Assembly (NCBI GenBank): GCA_024228115.1
Contig: JAAETT010000550.1
Coordinates: forward strand, 1-38,692
Length of the DNA: 38,692 nt
Direction: 5' to 3'
Source: a bacterium
Lineage (GTDB): Bacteria; Myxococcota_A; UBA9160; UBA6930
Part shown: positions 24,824 to 31,356 of the stretch, piece by piece
How positions within the stretch are numbered: position 1 is the stretch's first letter
Layout of the letters: each line of letters begins with the position of its first letter
Program-made: the position numbers and the translations under genes
The notes under the pieces: model-generated
The model's database searches: none
What the model was told of the DNA's origin: nothing
What the model saw: the letters and a program-made list of their open reading frames with translations, nothing else

Positions 24824-25250
24824 TCGCGGCCGCGTCGTCTGGATGTTGCCCGTAGGATGCGACCCACGCATCCCCGCATGGTATACAGACCGCCGTCGGT
24901 GGGGCATGGGCCCATTCAAGGCAGACACGCAACTGCTCGCGGGTGAAGACACCGGCACATAAGGCGCATTCGATTCCGTCAACGGCCCCCTCTTCCTCGA
25001 ATCCCTCCGTGTCTGCGAATGTGAGGCCCGTGGAGAGAACCCCGCGCGCCCATGCCATGCTGAGGGCATTGACCTGTGTCTCCATCTCATCGCCGTAGTG
25101 CTGCTGTATTCCGGCCATCACGAACGCGCCCTCCGTGGCGGCCTCGTCCGAAGTAACCGGCCAGGGGAGTTGGTCGAGACGCCACTCGCGGCCCTCGTTC
25201 TCTACGAAGGCCACGAGAGCGACATCCAGTGTGGGGACGCACGCGATCAT
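24813..25250 (-). CDS. Hypothetical protein with zinc-ribbon-like Cys pairs
   Basis: This 145-residue acidic protein has CALCAGVF at about residue 96 and CIPCGD near 123, two CxxC pairs that could bind a zinc ion. The stop overlaps the methyltransferase start and its own start overlaps the previous stop (ATGA). No family is recognised. Its place in the early operon suggests a role in DNA or host takeover functions, without direct evidence. Confidence 0.65.
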   Translation of the reverse strand: MIACVPTLDVALVAFVENEGREWRLDQLPWPVTSDEAATEGAFVMAGIQQHYGDEMETQVNALSMAWARGVLSTGLTFADTEGFEEEGAVDGIECALCAGVFTREQLRVCLEWAHAPPTAVCIPCGDAWVASYGQHPDDAAANDA

Positions 25251-25951
25251 GCGGGCGCCTCTTCGCCGGGCTCGGTGTGTATCTCAACGCTCACATCTGC
25301 GCCAGCCACCTTGTCATTGATGGCATCCGCCATCTCGCCCGCGACCCGTCGGTTCCGCTCGCCCTGGGTCTCTCCGGGCCGTGGGGTCGTGTCGACTTCG
25401 GCGTCCGCTTCCTTCTTGAACAACTCATCGTGGGACTGTGCCGCTGCCATGGCCTCGGCCTGTTTCTCCTGCCGTCTCTCTTCCTTGTCCTTCGCGGCCT
25501 GGCGCTCACGTTCCTCCCGTTCGTCGATCTCGCGGAGCGTTTCCTTGTCCTGGAGCCCGAGCGAGTCCAGATACGCCCGGAGACAGAACACGGCCGCGTC
25601 GAGCCAATGCCGCGCCATGTTCCGCTTCCCCACGGCCATGCTCACCGGGGAGTCCCCGCTCAGGTTCATCGTCACCTGGCGGGCCGAGTTCGTGTGCTTC
25701 GCCTGATGTTCCAGGAGCGCTATCCGCTGTTTCACGGTCTGCGCGGCGCCGAGAGGGCCATCGGATCCACTCGGCCACGTGTAGGTGTCGCGGCGCTCGA
25801 TCAGGTGCGACACGATCTCATCGCCCAAGTATTCGGCCATGGTCTCGTAGTCCGGGGCCCCGGACAGGCCCGGATGCACTTCGGGGTTGAGCGAGACGGC
25901 CCCATCCCTGTCCAGTGTGTCGACGGGGAGTATTGGCTTGCGCTTTCTCAT
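25247..25951 (-). CDS. Hypothetical coiled-coil protein preceded by a structured leader
   Basis: The start at 25951 is chosen because GGAAGA lies 5 bases upstream and upstream codons cover the structured non-coding leader. The 234-residue protein begins MRKRKPILPVDTLDRDG and has a long charged coiled coil at about 135-185 (EIDEREERERQAAKDKEERR). It ends in an acidic tail. Family is not recognised. The ribosome site sits in a 6-bp hairpin (TCTTCC/GGAAGA), so expression may be controlled at translation. Confidence 0.65.
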   Translation of the reverse strand: MRKRKPILPVDTLDRDGAVSLNPEVHPGLSGAPDYETMAEYLGDEIVSHLIERRDTYTWPSGSDGPLGAAQTVKQRIALLEHQAKHTNSARQVTMNLSGDSPVSMAVGKRNMARHWLDAAVFCLRAYLDSLGLQDKETLREIDEREERERQAAKDKEERRQEKQAEAMAAAQSHDELFKKEADAEVDTTPRPGETQGERNRRVAGEMADAINDKVAGADVSVEIHTEPGEEAPA

Positions 25952-25956
25952 GCTGG

Positions 25957-25971
25957 TCTTCCGTTGGAAGA
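25957..25971 (-). promoter_or_regulatory. Hairpin that pairs with the ribosome site
   Basis: On the minus strand TCTTCC, a 3-base loop and GGAAGA form a 6-bp hairpin whose 3' arm is the ribosome binding site of the gene starting at 25951. Pairing would hide the site. The pairing is directly visible; its effect is inferred. Confidence 0.5.
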
Positions 25972-26002
25972 GGGGCGCGGGCTGTTGTGAGACCCGCGCC
26001 CC
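25972..26002 (-). terminator. GC-rich 10-bp hairpin in the leader (terminator or attenuator)
   Basis: GGGGCGCGGG and CCCGCGCCCC form a perfect 10-bp stem around an 11-base loop. On the minus strand a TCTTCC stretch follows, which is pyrimidine-rich but not a true T run. It lies just upstream of the ribosome-site hairpin, so it could act as an attenuator. Confidence 0.4.
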
Positions 26003-26050
26003 GAGGACTTCGCGAACATGGCCGACGGCCCATGGTGGGACCATCAGCGT

Positions 26051-26100
26051 GTGGCGGTTCAGGGACTCGAACCCTGCACATGCCTACCTGGAGCCGCCAC
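26051..26100 (-). ncRNA. tRNA-like element: T-arm and acceptor-like stem without D and anticodon arms
   Basis: Read on the minus strand, a 7-bp stem GTGGCGG/CCGCCAC (26094-26100 with 26051-26057) encloses a perfect tRNA-type T-arm, CAGGG-TTCGAGT-CCCTG (26060-26076). Only 17 bases lie between the 5' stem and the T-arm, too few for D and anticodon arms, so it is not an ordinary tRNA. It could be a tRNA remnant, the 3' half of a tRNA kept as an attachment core, or a structured leader element. No integrase was seen to support attP. Confidence 0.45.
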
Positions 26101-26102
26101 AA

Positions 26103-26120
26103 TGCGGGGACGGATCCCCG
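26103..26120 (-). other. Short perfect hairpin next to the tRNA-like element
   Basis: GCGGGGA and TCCCCGC pair over a 4-base loop. It lies just after the end of the gene at 26127 and before the tRNA-like element in the leftward reading direction. No T run follows, so it may be a processing or stability element rather than a terminator. Confidence 0.4.
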
Positions 26121-26126
26121 CGCCGA

Positions 26127-26366
26127 TCACCCGCGCTCGTTCACGATTCGCCGGGCCTCATCGAACAGGTAGGTCCAGTCCTCCCGTTCGGCTGTCCCCA
26201 CTATGATCTGCGCCACGGTCTGGGCCTGAACCGCACGGGTCAGGCGTTCGATCGCCCCGACCAGTTCCTCACGGGCGGCGGCGATCTCGGTCGTGATACG
26301 CCCCGAATTGCGGGCTATCTCGCGGAGATCCCCTGCCATGTCTGTCAGCAGTCCCTCAAGCGGCAT
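26127..26366 (-). CDS. Small helical hypothetical protein
   Basis: The start at 26366 (MPLEGLLTDMAGDL) is chosen because it overlaps the preceding stop by 11 bases and has GAAGGGCGG upstream. The 79-residue product is almost all helix with a probable coiled coil at about 20-50 (ITTEIAAAREELVGAIERLT). It has no recognised family. It is in the leftward early operon. Confidence 0.6.
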   Translation of the reverse strand: MPLEGLLTDMAGDLREIARNSGRITTEIAAAREELVGAIERLTRAVQAQTVAQIIVGTAEREDWTYLFDEARRIVNERG

Positions 26367-26799
26367 AGGTCCGCCCTTCTGGTGTGAGTGTGTAACTGCG
26401 AACGCCCGTTGGTCCGTAGAACATCTCGGCGCCGGGATACCACGGCGCGTGCGGCGAGTCGGGATCGAGGTAGGCAACATAGCGGGGCGACTCGTCGACC
26501 AAGATACCAGTGGCCCAGACGGTCGCCAGACTATTCGCGGCCTCTTCGTTCTCCTCGGCCGCTGACTTCGCGGTCAGGACGGCGAAGGGATTGAGGCCGC
26601 GATCGGAGAGCAGTCCGCCGGGATACTCCACCCGTAGGCGAGGAATCGCGGCCACCATCGCGGCGCGCCGCTGTCTCCACATTGGCCCGTCATCGGGAAC
26701 ATCTACCTCCACCCAGTCTACGCCAATCTCGGGCGGCTCCAACTCACCACCCCACGACTCGTATTCCTCAGTGTAGACGTGGAACTTGGTCGATCCCAT
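26356..26799 (-). CDS. Hypothetical acidic protein
   Basis: This 147-residue acidic protein starts MGSTKFHVYTEEYESWGGEL and shows a mix of strands and helices with several Tyr and Trp residues in its ends. No motif was recognised. The gene follows its upstream neighbour by 16 bases and overlaps the next by 11 bases, so it belongs to the leftward operon. Confidence 0.65.
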   Translation of the reverse strand: MGSTKFHVYTEEYESWGGELEPPEIGVDWVEVDVPDDGPMWRQRRAAMVAAIPRLRVEYPGGLLSDRGLNPFAVLTAKSAAEENEEAANSLATVWATGILVDESPRYVAYLDPDSPHAPWYPGAEMFYGPTGVRSYTLTPEGRTYAA

Positions 26800-26815
26800 G
26801 TGCCTGTCTCCCGTC

Positions 26816-27241
26816 TTACTGCGCGGCGATCTTCTCGTCCCGCGCGTTCATCGCGTTGCGGAGATGGGGTTCGCGTTCGAGAACCCACTCCCGCATCTGG
26901 ACGTGCATCTCGGTGTATGGCTTCGCCTGCTCGGCTCGGGTCGCGATCTTCCCCAGGAACCGCGCCTCACGTATCAGGGCCTCACGGATGCGGAGGTAGT
27001 CCCGTTTCGAGACCACGACCCCGCCATCCGCCGCGTAGATCGTGTCGCGCAGGAGCTCGAACTTCGGGGCCTGGTGGCGCGCGTCCCGGGCCCTGTCCGT
27101 GCCCCAGTCACCGGCTTTCCCTCGTTGTCGGAGACGGTCGCAGTGGGACACGAGCGCGTCATAGATGCGGCCCTGCTCCCGTTCGTCCATCATCAGCCGG
27201 ACACGTTCGCAGTCGTCGCGATTCACGTATTCGGTCCTCAT
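26816..27241 (-). CDS. Hypothetical basic helical protein
   Basis: The start at 27241 (MRTEYVNRDDCERV) is preferred because it lies 8 bases after the RecT-like stop, with AGGA upstream; earlier in-frame codons overlap that gene. The 141-residue product is rich in Arg and Glu and largely helical, with YLRIREALIREARFLGKIAT in the centre. It may bind nucleic acid, but no family is recognised. It directly follows recombination gene recT in the operon. Confidence 0.65.
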   Translation of the reverse strand: MRTEYVNRDDCERVRLMMDEREQGRIYDALVSHCDRLRQRGKAGDWGTDRARDARHQAPKFELLRDTIYAADGGVVVSKRDYLRIREALIREARFLGKIATRAEQAKPYTEMHVQMREWVLEREPHLRNAMNARDEKIAAQ

Positions 27242-27249
27242 TCCGTGTC

Positions 27250-28554
27250 CTATCCTGTCGCCTGGGCGGGGTCGAGCTCCCGCCATATGCCGTTGATCTC
27301 GGCCATGTTTCCATCATCCCACATGGTCTGGTCCACGCACAGCCGGACCAGAACCTCTAGGGCCTGTGTCCCGAGGCGCTTGTCCCCGCCGGTGAGGCGA
27401 GCGTAGAACGCGGCCTCCGAGATGCCTACGCCGAGGACATCCGCCATCCGTTTGAGGACGGCCACCTTGTTAGCCTGGTATCGCGCTCGGAGCCCCGCCT
27501 GCAACGCCTCGCGGGCTTCGTCGTCGAAAGACTCCGCCACGGACATCATCTCGATCATCTCTTCTGTCGTGATGAACCCGGTGGGTGTGTCCGCTGCCGT
27601 CTCCGGCGGCGCGTCGTCGGTGTCCTGACCCCGGATGCGCTCCGCGAACGCCTCAACCTTCCGCAGTGTGGGGTGTCCGCCATCGTTCGTGCAGGCATCG
27701 AGCTCGTCCGCGATGGCCTTCCACTGCATCTCAGTGAGATCGCGACGAGACTCAACCCCGTGGGACTTCCGAACATAGTCCCAGAGCGCGCCCTCGTCGA
27801 CGCCGTTGTCGTCCAGGTCGGGGCGTATCTTCGACGCGATGGCGAACGCGCGGCGCCGTTGGGCTCCCTCGGATGGGGCGGCCTCACGGGGTTCCTCTGG
27901 GGGAGCGCCATCGGTCTCGACGGCCGCCGGGGTGACATCGACCACGGTCATGGGCTCGCCACCGTCCGAGACTCCGAGCTCTTCGCCCGTGTAGAGGCCC
28001 GATATATCACAGGCCGCGCGCAGGACAACGCTCTCCGCACACTTGCGGATCATCGCGTCTGGGTGGGACTGCCACGGGCCCCTGGAATCCTTCGCATACT
28101 GAGACATCGGGGCCCAGGCGAAGTCGTCGGGCTCGCCGTCGACTTTGGCGATGGCCCATGCCCCGATGGGACGTGACCGCTGGATCAGGTTCGGCCGGTG
28201 GCGGAACTGCGAGATGACGAGCTCGCCGTCGACGTATGACTGCTCGATCTCGAACTCGTCCTCGGGGTAGACCACACCCGAGCGGCATCCCCTGAAGCGC
28301 GGGTTACGGCGGGCGATCTTCCGGTATCCGTCCCGGGACGTGAATGGGCGCCGGAGTTCGCGAGCCCAGTAGATCTCGCCTCGGAACGGGTCGAGTCCGT
28401 AGAGCGCGCACAGGTGGAGGAACTGCTCAAGCTGGGCCGGGGTAGCTCCCTCGGCCACCGACGCGCGTATCTCGTCGATGCGCGCGTCCAGATAGGAGCG
28501 GGTCTGCGCCATGTCCCCGGCCTCAAAGGGAGTGAGCGCTGTTACTTCTGCCAT
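27250..28554 (-). CDS. recT: RecT/Bet-family single-strand annealing protein
   Basis: This 434-residue protein carries the Bet/RecT core in its first 200 residues. It has LEQFLHLCALYGLDPFRGEI (the YGLDP-x-x-x-EIY pattern), PFTSRDGYRKIARRNP, and the conserved end HPDAMIRKCAESVVLRAACD followed by ISGLYTGEELG. Such proteins anneal complementary single strands in phage recombination. The C-terminal half (about 215-434) is a long extension with helical blocks and an acidic linker; an exonuclease partner was not found. The start overlaps the end of the preceding gene by 13 bases. Core assignment is strong. Confidence 0.85.
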   Translation of the reverse strand: MAEVTALTPFEAGDMAQTRSYLDARIDEIRASVAEGATPAQLEQFLHLCALYGLDPFRGEIYWARELRRPFTSRDGYRKIARRNPRFRGCRSGVVYPEDEFEIEQSYVDGELVISQFRHRPNLIQRSRPIGAWAIAKVDGEPDDFAWAPMSQYAKDSRGPWQSHPDAMIRKCAESVVLRAACDISGLYTGEELGVSDGGEPMTVVDVTPAAVETDGAPPEEPREAAPSEGAQRRRAFAIASKIRPDLDDNGVDEGALWDYVRKSHGVESRRDLTEMQWKAIADELDACTNDGGHPTLRKVEAFAERIRGQDTDDAPPETAADTPTGFITTEEMIEMMSVAESFDDEAREALQAGLRARYQANKVAVLKRMADVLGVGISEAAFYARLTGGDKRLGTQALEVLVRLCVDQTMWDDGNMAEINGIWRELDPAQATG

Positions 28555-28922
28555 GGTCGGGTCTCCTTCGCGCGCTCTCTCATCCGTTTGGCGTGCCCGT
28601 CACAAAGCCAGGGGTATGTCCGAATGAACAGCGAGATGACGGACAGGTCAGCAGCGGCGATCTGATCCACCCAAGGGGGCGTCCAGACCCACTCGCCTGG
28701 GCGGAGCGTGTGTTGATGGCGCTTCCAGACTTCCGCGTGGGCCTTGGTGTCACGGTAGGTCTCTAGCAGCAGGTCGCGGCTGCCTGGCTTCATACCTCCA
28801 GCCCACGGGTGATCCCAGTTCTCCCCGTGCGCTACCGTGTCCCGGTAGACTTCCAGCAGCAGAGCATTGCCCCGGTAGTCTTCCGGCAATTCGGCTATGC
28901 GCCCGATGCCGTGCTTCGCCAT
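28542..28922 (-). CDS. First gene of the leftward operon, with an internal repeat
   Basis: The start at 28922 is chosen over earlier in-frame codons because they lie upstream of the promoter -10 element; GAGAGGG precedes the ATG. The 126-residue product contains a duplicated segment: LLLEVYRDTVAHGENW near residue 20 and LLLETYRDTKAHAEVW near 51. The rest is aromatic-rich with a basic C-terminus. No family is recognised. Being first from the leftward promoter, it is likely expressed very early. Confidence 0.65.
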   Translation of the reverse strand: MAKHGIGRIAELPEDYRGNALLLEVYRDTVAHGENWDHPWAGGMKPGSRDLLLETYRDTKAHAEVWKRHQHTLRPGEWVWTPPWVDQIAAADLSVISLFIRTYPWLCDGHAKRMRERAKETRPWQK

Positions 28923-28967
28923 CGTGAAGCCCTCTCGGTAATGGTCTCGTATGACCGTTCTACCCAC

Positions 28968-28996
28968 ATTATAGAACACGGGGAATAGGTCCGCAA
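28968..28996 (-). promoter_or_regulatory. Leftward early promoter
   Basis: On the minus strand a perfect -10 TATAAT (28968-28973) lies 17 bases from TTGCGG (28991-28996). It is 46 bases ahead of the first leftward gene and back to back with the rightward promoter. Confidence 0.7.
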
Positions 28997-29022
28997 GGCC
29001 AATGTGCAACTCTCTTCGCGCC

Positions 29023-29051
29023 TTGACATCGGGGTGTGCGGGGTCTATCCT
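29023..29051 (+). promoter_or_regulatory. Rightward promoter of the lipoprotein cassette
   Basis: A perfect TTGACA (29023-29028) is followed by a 17-base spacer and TATCCT (29046-29051). It lies 28 bases before the MerR-like gene. The -35 elements of the two divergent promoters are only 26 bases apart, so one bound regulator could control both. Confidence 0.75.
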
Positions 29052-29078
29052 CTCACATAGGGCGTAGGATGCGAGGGG

Positions 29079-29312
29079 ATGATGCACGAGCGACCATACT
29101 GGTCCCTGCCCGCGTTGGCGCGGGAGTGGGACGTGACGCGGCAAACCGTGCGCTACTACGTGAACGAGGGCCTACTCGAGGCCCATCGTGAGGACGGTGG
29201 CAGCGGCCACGCCTATCGCGTGACGGCGTATGAGAAAGACCGATTCGAGCGCGAGACCCGCCCGAAGCTCCGCCCGGGGCCCGGTCGGCACGGCATCGCG
29301 CTCGTGTCGTAA
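29079..29312 (+). CDS. MerR-like HTH regulator
   Basis: This 77-residue protein has the MerR-type winged helix-turn-helix, WSLPALAREWDVTRQTVRYY followed by VNEGLLEAHREDGG and a wing with YRVTAYEKDRFERE. It lacks the long dimerisation helix and ligand domain of full MerR proteins. The start may be 29079 or 29082, since two ATG codons are adjacent to the GAGGGG site. It is the first gene after the rightward promoter and close to the divergent one, so it may regulate both; this is inference. Confidence 0.75.
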   Translation: MMHERPYWSLPALAREWDVTRQTVRYYVNEGLLEAHREDGGSGHAYRVTAYEKDRFERETRPKLRPGPGRHGIALVS

Positions 29313-29323
29313 GGAGGGACGTT

Positions 29324-29902
29324 GTGCGTATCGTAGCAGCGATGGGGCTGGCCCTGATGCTCGTGGCGTGCGGGCGCGGCGATCCGATCACAACCGAGAC
29401 CACGTGGGGAGACGAGCGGGAAGCGGCGCCGTATGCGCTCGCGCGTCTCCAGGCCCGCGGTCTCATCTCCGACGCGGACGTAAACGGGGATGGCGTGGTC
29501 GACATCGCGGACCTGGTGATCGTGTCGCAGAACTTCGGGATGCTGGTCCCGTATGGCGTGATCGCCCCAGTGGGCGCTGTCCCGTGGGAGGACGTGGGCG
29601 GGTTCCCGCTCGGCCACTTCGAGGTCGAGAACATCGGGGACGGGCCAGTCGACATGATGCGCGTGCGCTACATCGCGCGCGACCGTGAGGGGTTGCTCAT
29701 CGACATCGACGACGGCGAGCTCGTGCGGGCCCTCATCCCGGTCGCGGGTCAGGGCGCGTTCTACCTTGGGCCCGGGGACACTGGGCGGACGACGGTCTGG
29801 GTCACGGCCGTGACGATGGGCGAGCTCGAACGGCAGGACGCGATCATCAAGCTCGTGTTTATCCCCGATGCCGAGAGCCTTCGCCCTGGAAGTCTGCCTT
29901 GA
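29324..29902 (+). CDS. Secreted lipoprotein with a dockerin-like calcium loop
   Basis: The gene starts with GTG after AAGGAGGG. The 192-residue product has a lipoprotein signal, MRIVAAMGLALMLVAC, with lipobox LVAC and Cys16 as the predicted lipidated residue. Residues 52-63 (DVNGDGVVDIAD) form a 12-residue calcium-binding loop with ligands Asp52, Asn54, Asp56, Asp60 and Asp63, followed by LVIVSQNFG as in type I dockerin repeats. Only one repeat is present; the remainder is beta-rich. It would be placed on the host membrane. Phage lipoproteins often block superinfection, but that role is inference here. Confidence 0.75.
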   Translation: MRIVAAMGLALMLVACGRGDPITTETTWGDEREAAPYALARLQARGLISDADVNGDGVVDIADLVIVSQNFGMLVPYGVIAPVGAVPWEDVGGFPLGHFEVENIGDGPVDMMRVRYIARDREGLLIDIDDGELVRALIPVAGQGAFYLGPGDTGRTTVWVTAVTMGELERQDAIIKLVFIPDAESLRPGSLP

Positions 29903-29911
29903 GGAGGACAC

Positions 29912-30199
29912 ATGGCCACACTAGACCAGGCCATCATGGTATTCAAGTCCCTGGCCCCTGAGTGGGGATCCTACCAGGGCGATGAGGCGGGCCTCTTCCT
30001 CACCTGCCCGACCTGTGGAAAAGAGGCCAGCATAGCCGACTGGCGCTACTGGGAGGCGATCCACGTGTGTGAGGGGTGCCACGCAGGGCTGGACTGCTTG
30101 GACTGTCCGAACCCGGCGTGTGGCGAATTCCACATCGAGCCCCACTACAGCGGATACGAGGAAACGCCCGGGGCCGTATTGCGGACGCTGAAGCAGTGA
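29912..30199 (+). CDS. Zinc-ribbon-like small protein
   Basis: This 95-residue protein follows the lipoprotein by 9 bases. It carries CPTC and CEGC pairs (about residues 32-56) that make a likely zinc ribbon, and a further CLDCPNPAC cluster. The remainder is acidic with aromatic residues. Function is unknown. Its stop codon falls inside a large hairpin that closes the cassette. Confidence 0.65.
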   Translation: MATLDQAIMVFKSLAPEWGSYQGDEAGLFLTCPTCGKEASIADWRYWEAIHVCEGCHAGLDCLDCPNPACGEFHIEPHYSGYEETPGAVLRTLKQ

Positions 30200-30233
30200 A
30201 CCCCACGCCGGGCGAATGGCGTGGGGTTCACTG
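30194..30233 (+). terminator. Strong hairpin closing the lipoprotein cassette
   Basis: Sixteen bases, CAGTGAACCCCACGCC (30194-30209), pair perfectly with 30218-30233 around an 8-base loop. The stem overlaps the stop codon of the zinc-ribbon gene. No T tract follows on either strand, so it may act as a terminator without a U-run or as an RNA stabiliser. Confidence 0.6.
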
Positions 30234-30306
30234 AGAACATAGATGGACTCAGCACCTACGGTGAGCATGATACAACGGGGCCCAGTAGCGTGCAACCGGG
30301 CGGCAG

Positions 30307-30335
30307 TTGACACGGCCTTGGGAGTATGGCACGAT
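30307..30335 (+). promoter_or_regulatory. Probable promoter of the replication module
   Basis: A perfect TTGACA (30307-30312) is followed 17 bases later by CACGAT (30330-30335), a weak -10 but with an extended TGG just before it. It is 58 bases before the chosen start of the initiator gene. Confidence 0.5.
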
Positions 30336-30393
30336 GTGGCTGCCGGTGTTGGGCGACCCGGCGGAACGTGCTACGGAGACGGACGGAGAGCAT

Positions 30394-31356
30394 ATGGACT
30401 CCTTACATGCGGGTCCGCCGACATCCGATGACCTGGCGGCCCATCTCTTCGATCTGATCGAGGCCCTGGGCGACCCCGCCCATCGCGGCCTGTCATCCCA
30501 TGCCCACCGTCTCTACGTCAACATGCTCCAGGTGGTCCGCGCGTCCGGCGATCTGGCCACGCCTGTCAGCCCTTCGCAGTCGATCATGGCCGGGTGGGTG
30601 GGCGCGTCCGTGGCGACGGCAAAGCGGGCGGCTCGGGAGTTAGTGGGCCACGGGCTAGTAGTGCATACGCACGGGGTCAGGAAGACCGATACCGGCCCCG
30701 GGCGATCTGGGTCATATGTGATCCAGACCCTAGACCCATCTGGGTCACGGGTGGCCCAGATACCAGAACCTCTGGGTCATGGGCGACCCAGTTCCACGCC
30801 TGTTTCTGGGTCACAGGCGACCCAGAAAGCGCCCGATCTGGGTCACGGGCGACCTGTTATACGGACTCCAGAGACTGAAGAACGAATGACTGACGCGCGC
30901 GGGCGCGCGAGGCCCTTCGGACGAACCACTCTCCCGAACCCGTATCCGCTCGATCGTCCCGACGGGGTAACCGACCTGGCCAACAGTCTCGCGGTCTGGG
31001 CAAAGGCCCCGCCGCTGATGATCTCCCTGGGCGGAACTGCATCGGCCTGGGTAGACGCATGTGCCGAGTGTCTCCGCCTGGGCGTTCCGGAGAGTGATGT
31101 CCGGGCCTACATCACGCGCCGCACGGCGGACCATCATCGCGAAGCCAAGGAGGAAGGGCGCAACCCCGACCCCATTCACTCTCTCGTGTATCACGCTAAG
31201 GCGGTGACTCAGTGGGCGCAAACCTACTCCGCCGAAGCAGGATCCACGCCGGGCAAGTCCCGAGGACTCCTGAGCGAGGGAGACGACGCAGACACGCAGA
31301 TAGCAGACGCCGAAGCATGGAGGGCGAGACGTGCATCAGGAACTGCCGCCAGTTAG
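30394..31356 (+). CDS. Replication initiator-like protein (lambda O-like) containing the origin
   Basis: The start at 30394 is chosen because ACGGAGAGCAT precedes it and upstream codons cover the promoter. The 320-residue protein has an N-terminal winged-helix domain. It is seen as SSHAHRLYVNMLQVVRASG, then IMAGWVGASVATAKRAAREL with VGHGLVVHTHG as the wing. Codons 105-155 hold five palindromic iterons that also encode a low-complexity linker (GSRVAQI, LGHGRP, GSQATQ). The C-terminal half is helical. It precedes a helicase loader, as O precedes P in lambda. Initiator function is inferred from this arrangement, not from a sequence family. Confidence 0.7.
   Translation: MDSLHAGPPTSDDLAAHLFDLIEALGDPAHRGLSSHAHRLYVNMLQVVRASGDLATPVSPSQSIMAGWVGASVATAKRAARELVGHGLVVHTHGVRKTDTGPGRSGSYVIQTLDPSGSRVAQIPEPLGHGRPSSTPVSGSQATQKAPDLGHGRPVIRTPETEERMTDARGRARPFGRTTLPNPYPLDRPDGVTDLANSLAVWAKAPPLMISLGGTASAWVDACAECLRLGVPESDVRAYITRRTADHHREAKEEGRNPDPIHSLVYHAKAVTQWAQTYSAEAGSTPGKSRGLLSEGDDADTQIADAEAWRARRASGTAAS
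30706..30858. repeat. Iteron array: five 22-bp palindromes, probable replication origin
   Basis: Five copies start at 30706, 30739, 30771, 30805 and 30837, with a period of 32-34 bases, near three helical turns. Each begins TCTGGGTCA, has a 4-base centre and ends in a near-complement such as CGACCCAGA. Copies 1 to 4 are near-perfect palindromes and the right arm of copy 5 has decayed. They lie in frame inside the initiator gene. Lambda has a similar set of palindromic iterons inside its O gene. Confidence 0.8.

Noticed and set aside
26051-26126. Complete tRNA gene on the minus strand
   Set aside because: The T-arm is perfect but no D-arm or anticodon arm fits between it and any acceptor stem; 5' sequence does not pair properly.
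23903-29144. Integrase or other temperate-phage recombinase
   Set aside because: None of the genes shows tyrosine or serine recombinase motifs; the RecT-like and methylase genes explain the long frames.
30706-30858. CRISPR array
   Set aside because: The units are palindromic, period 32-34 with only 10-12 bases between them, lie inside a gene and have no cas genes nearby.
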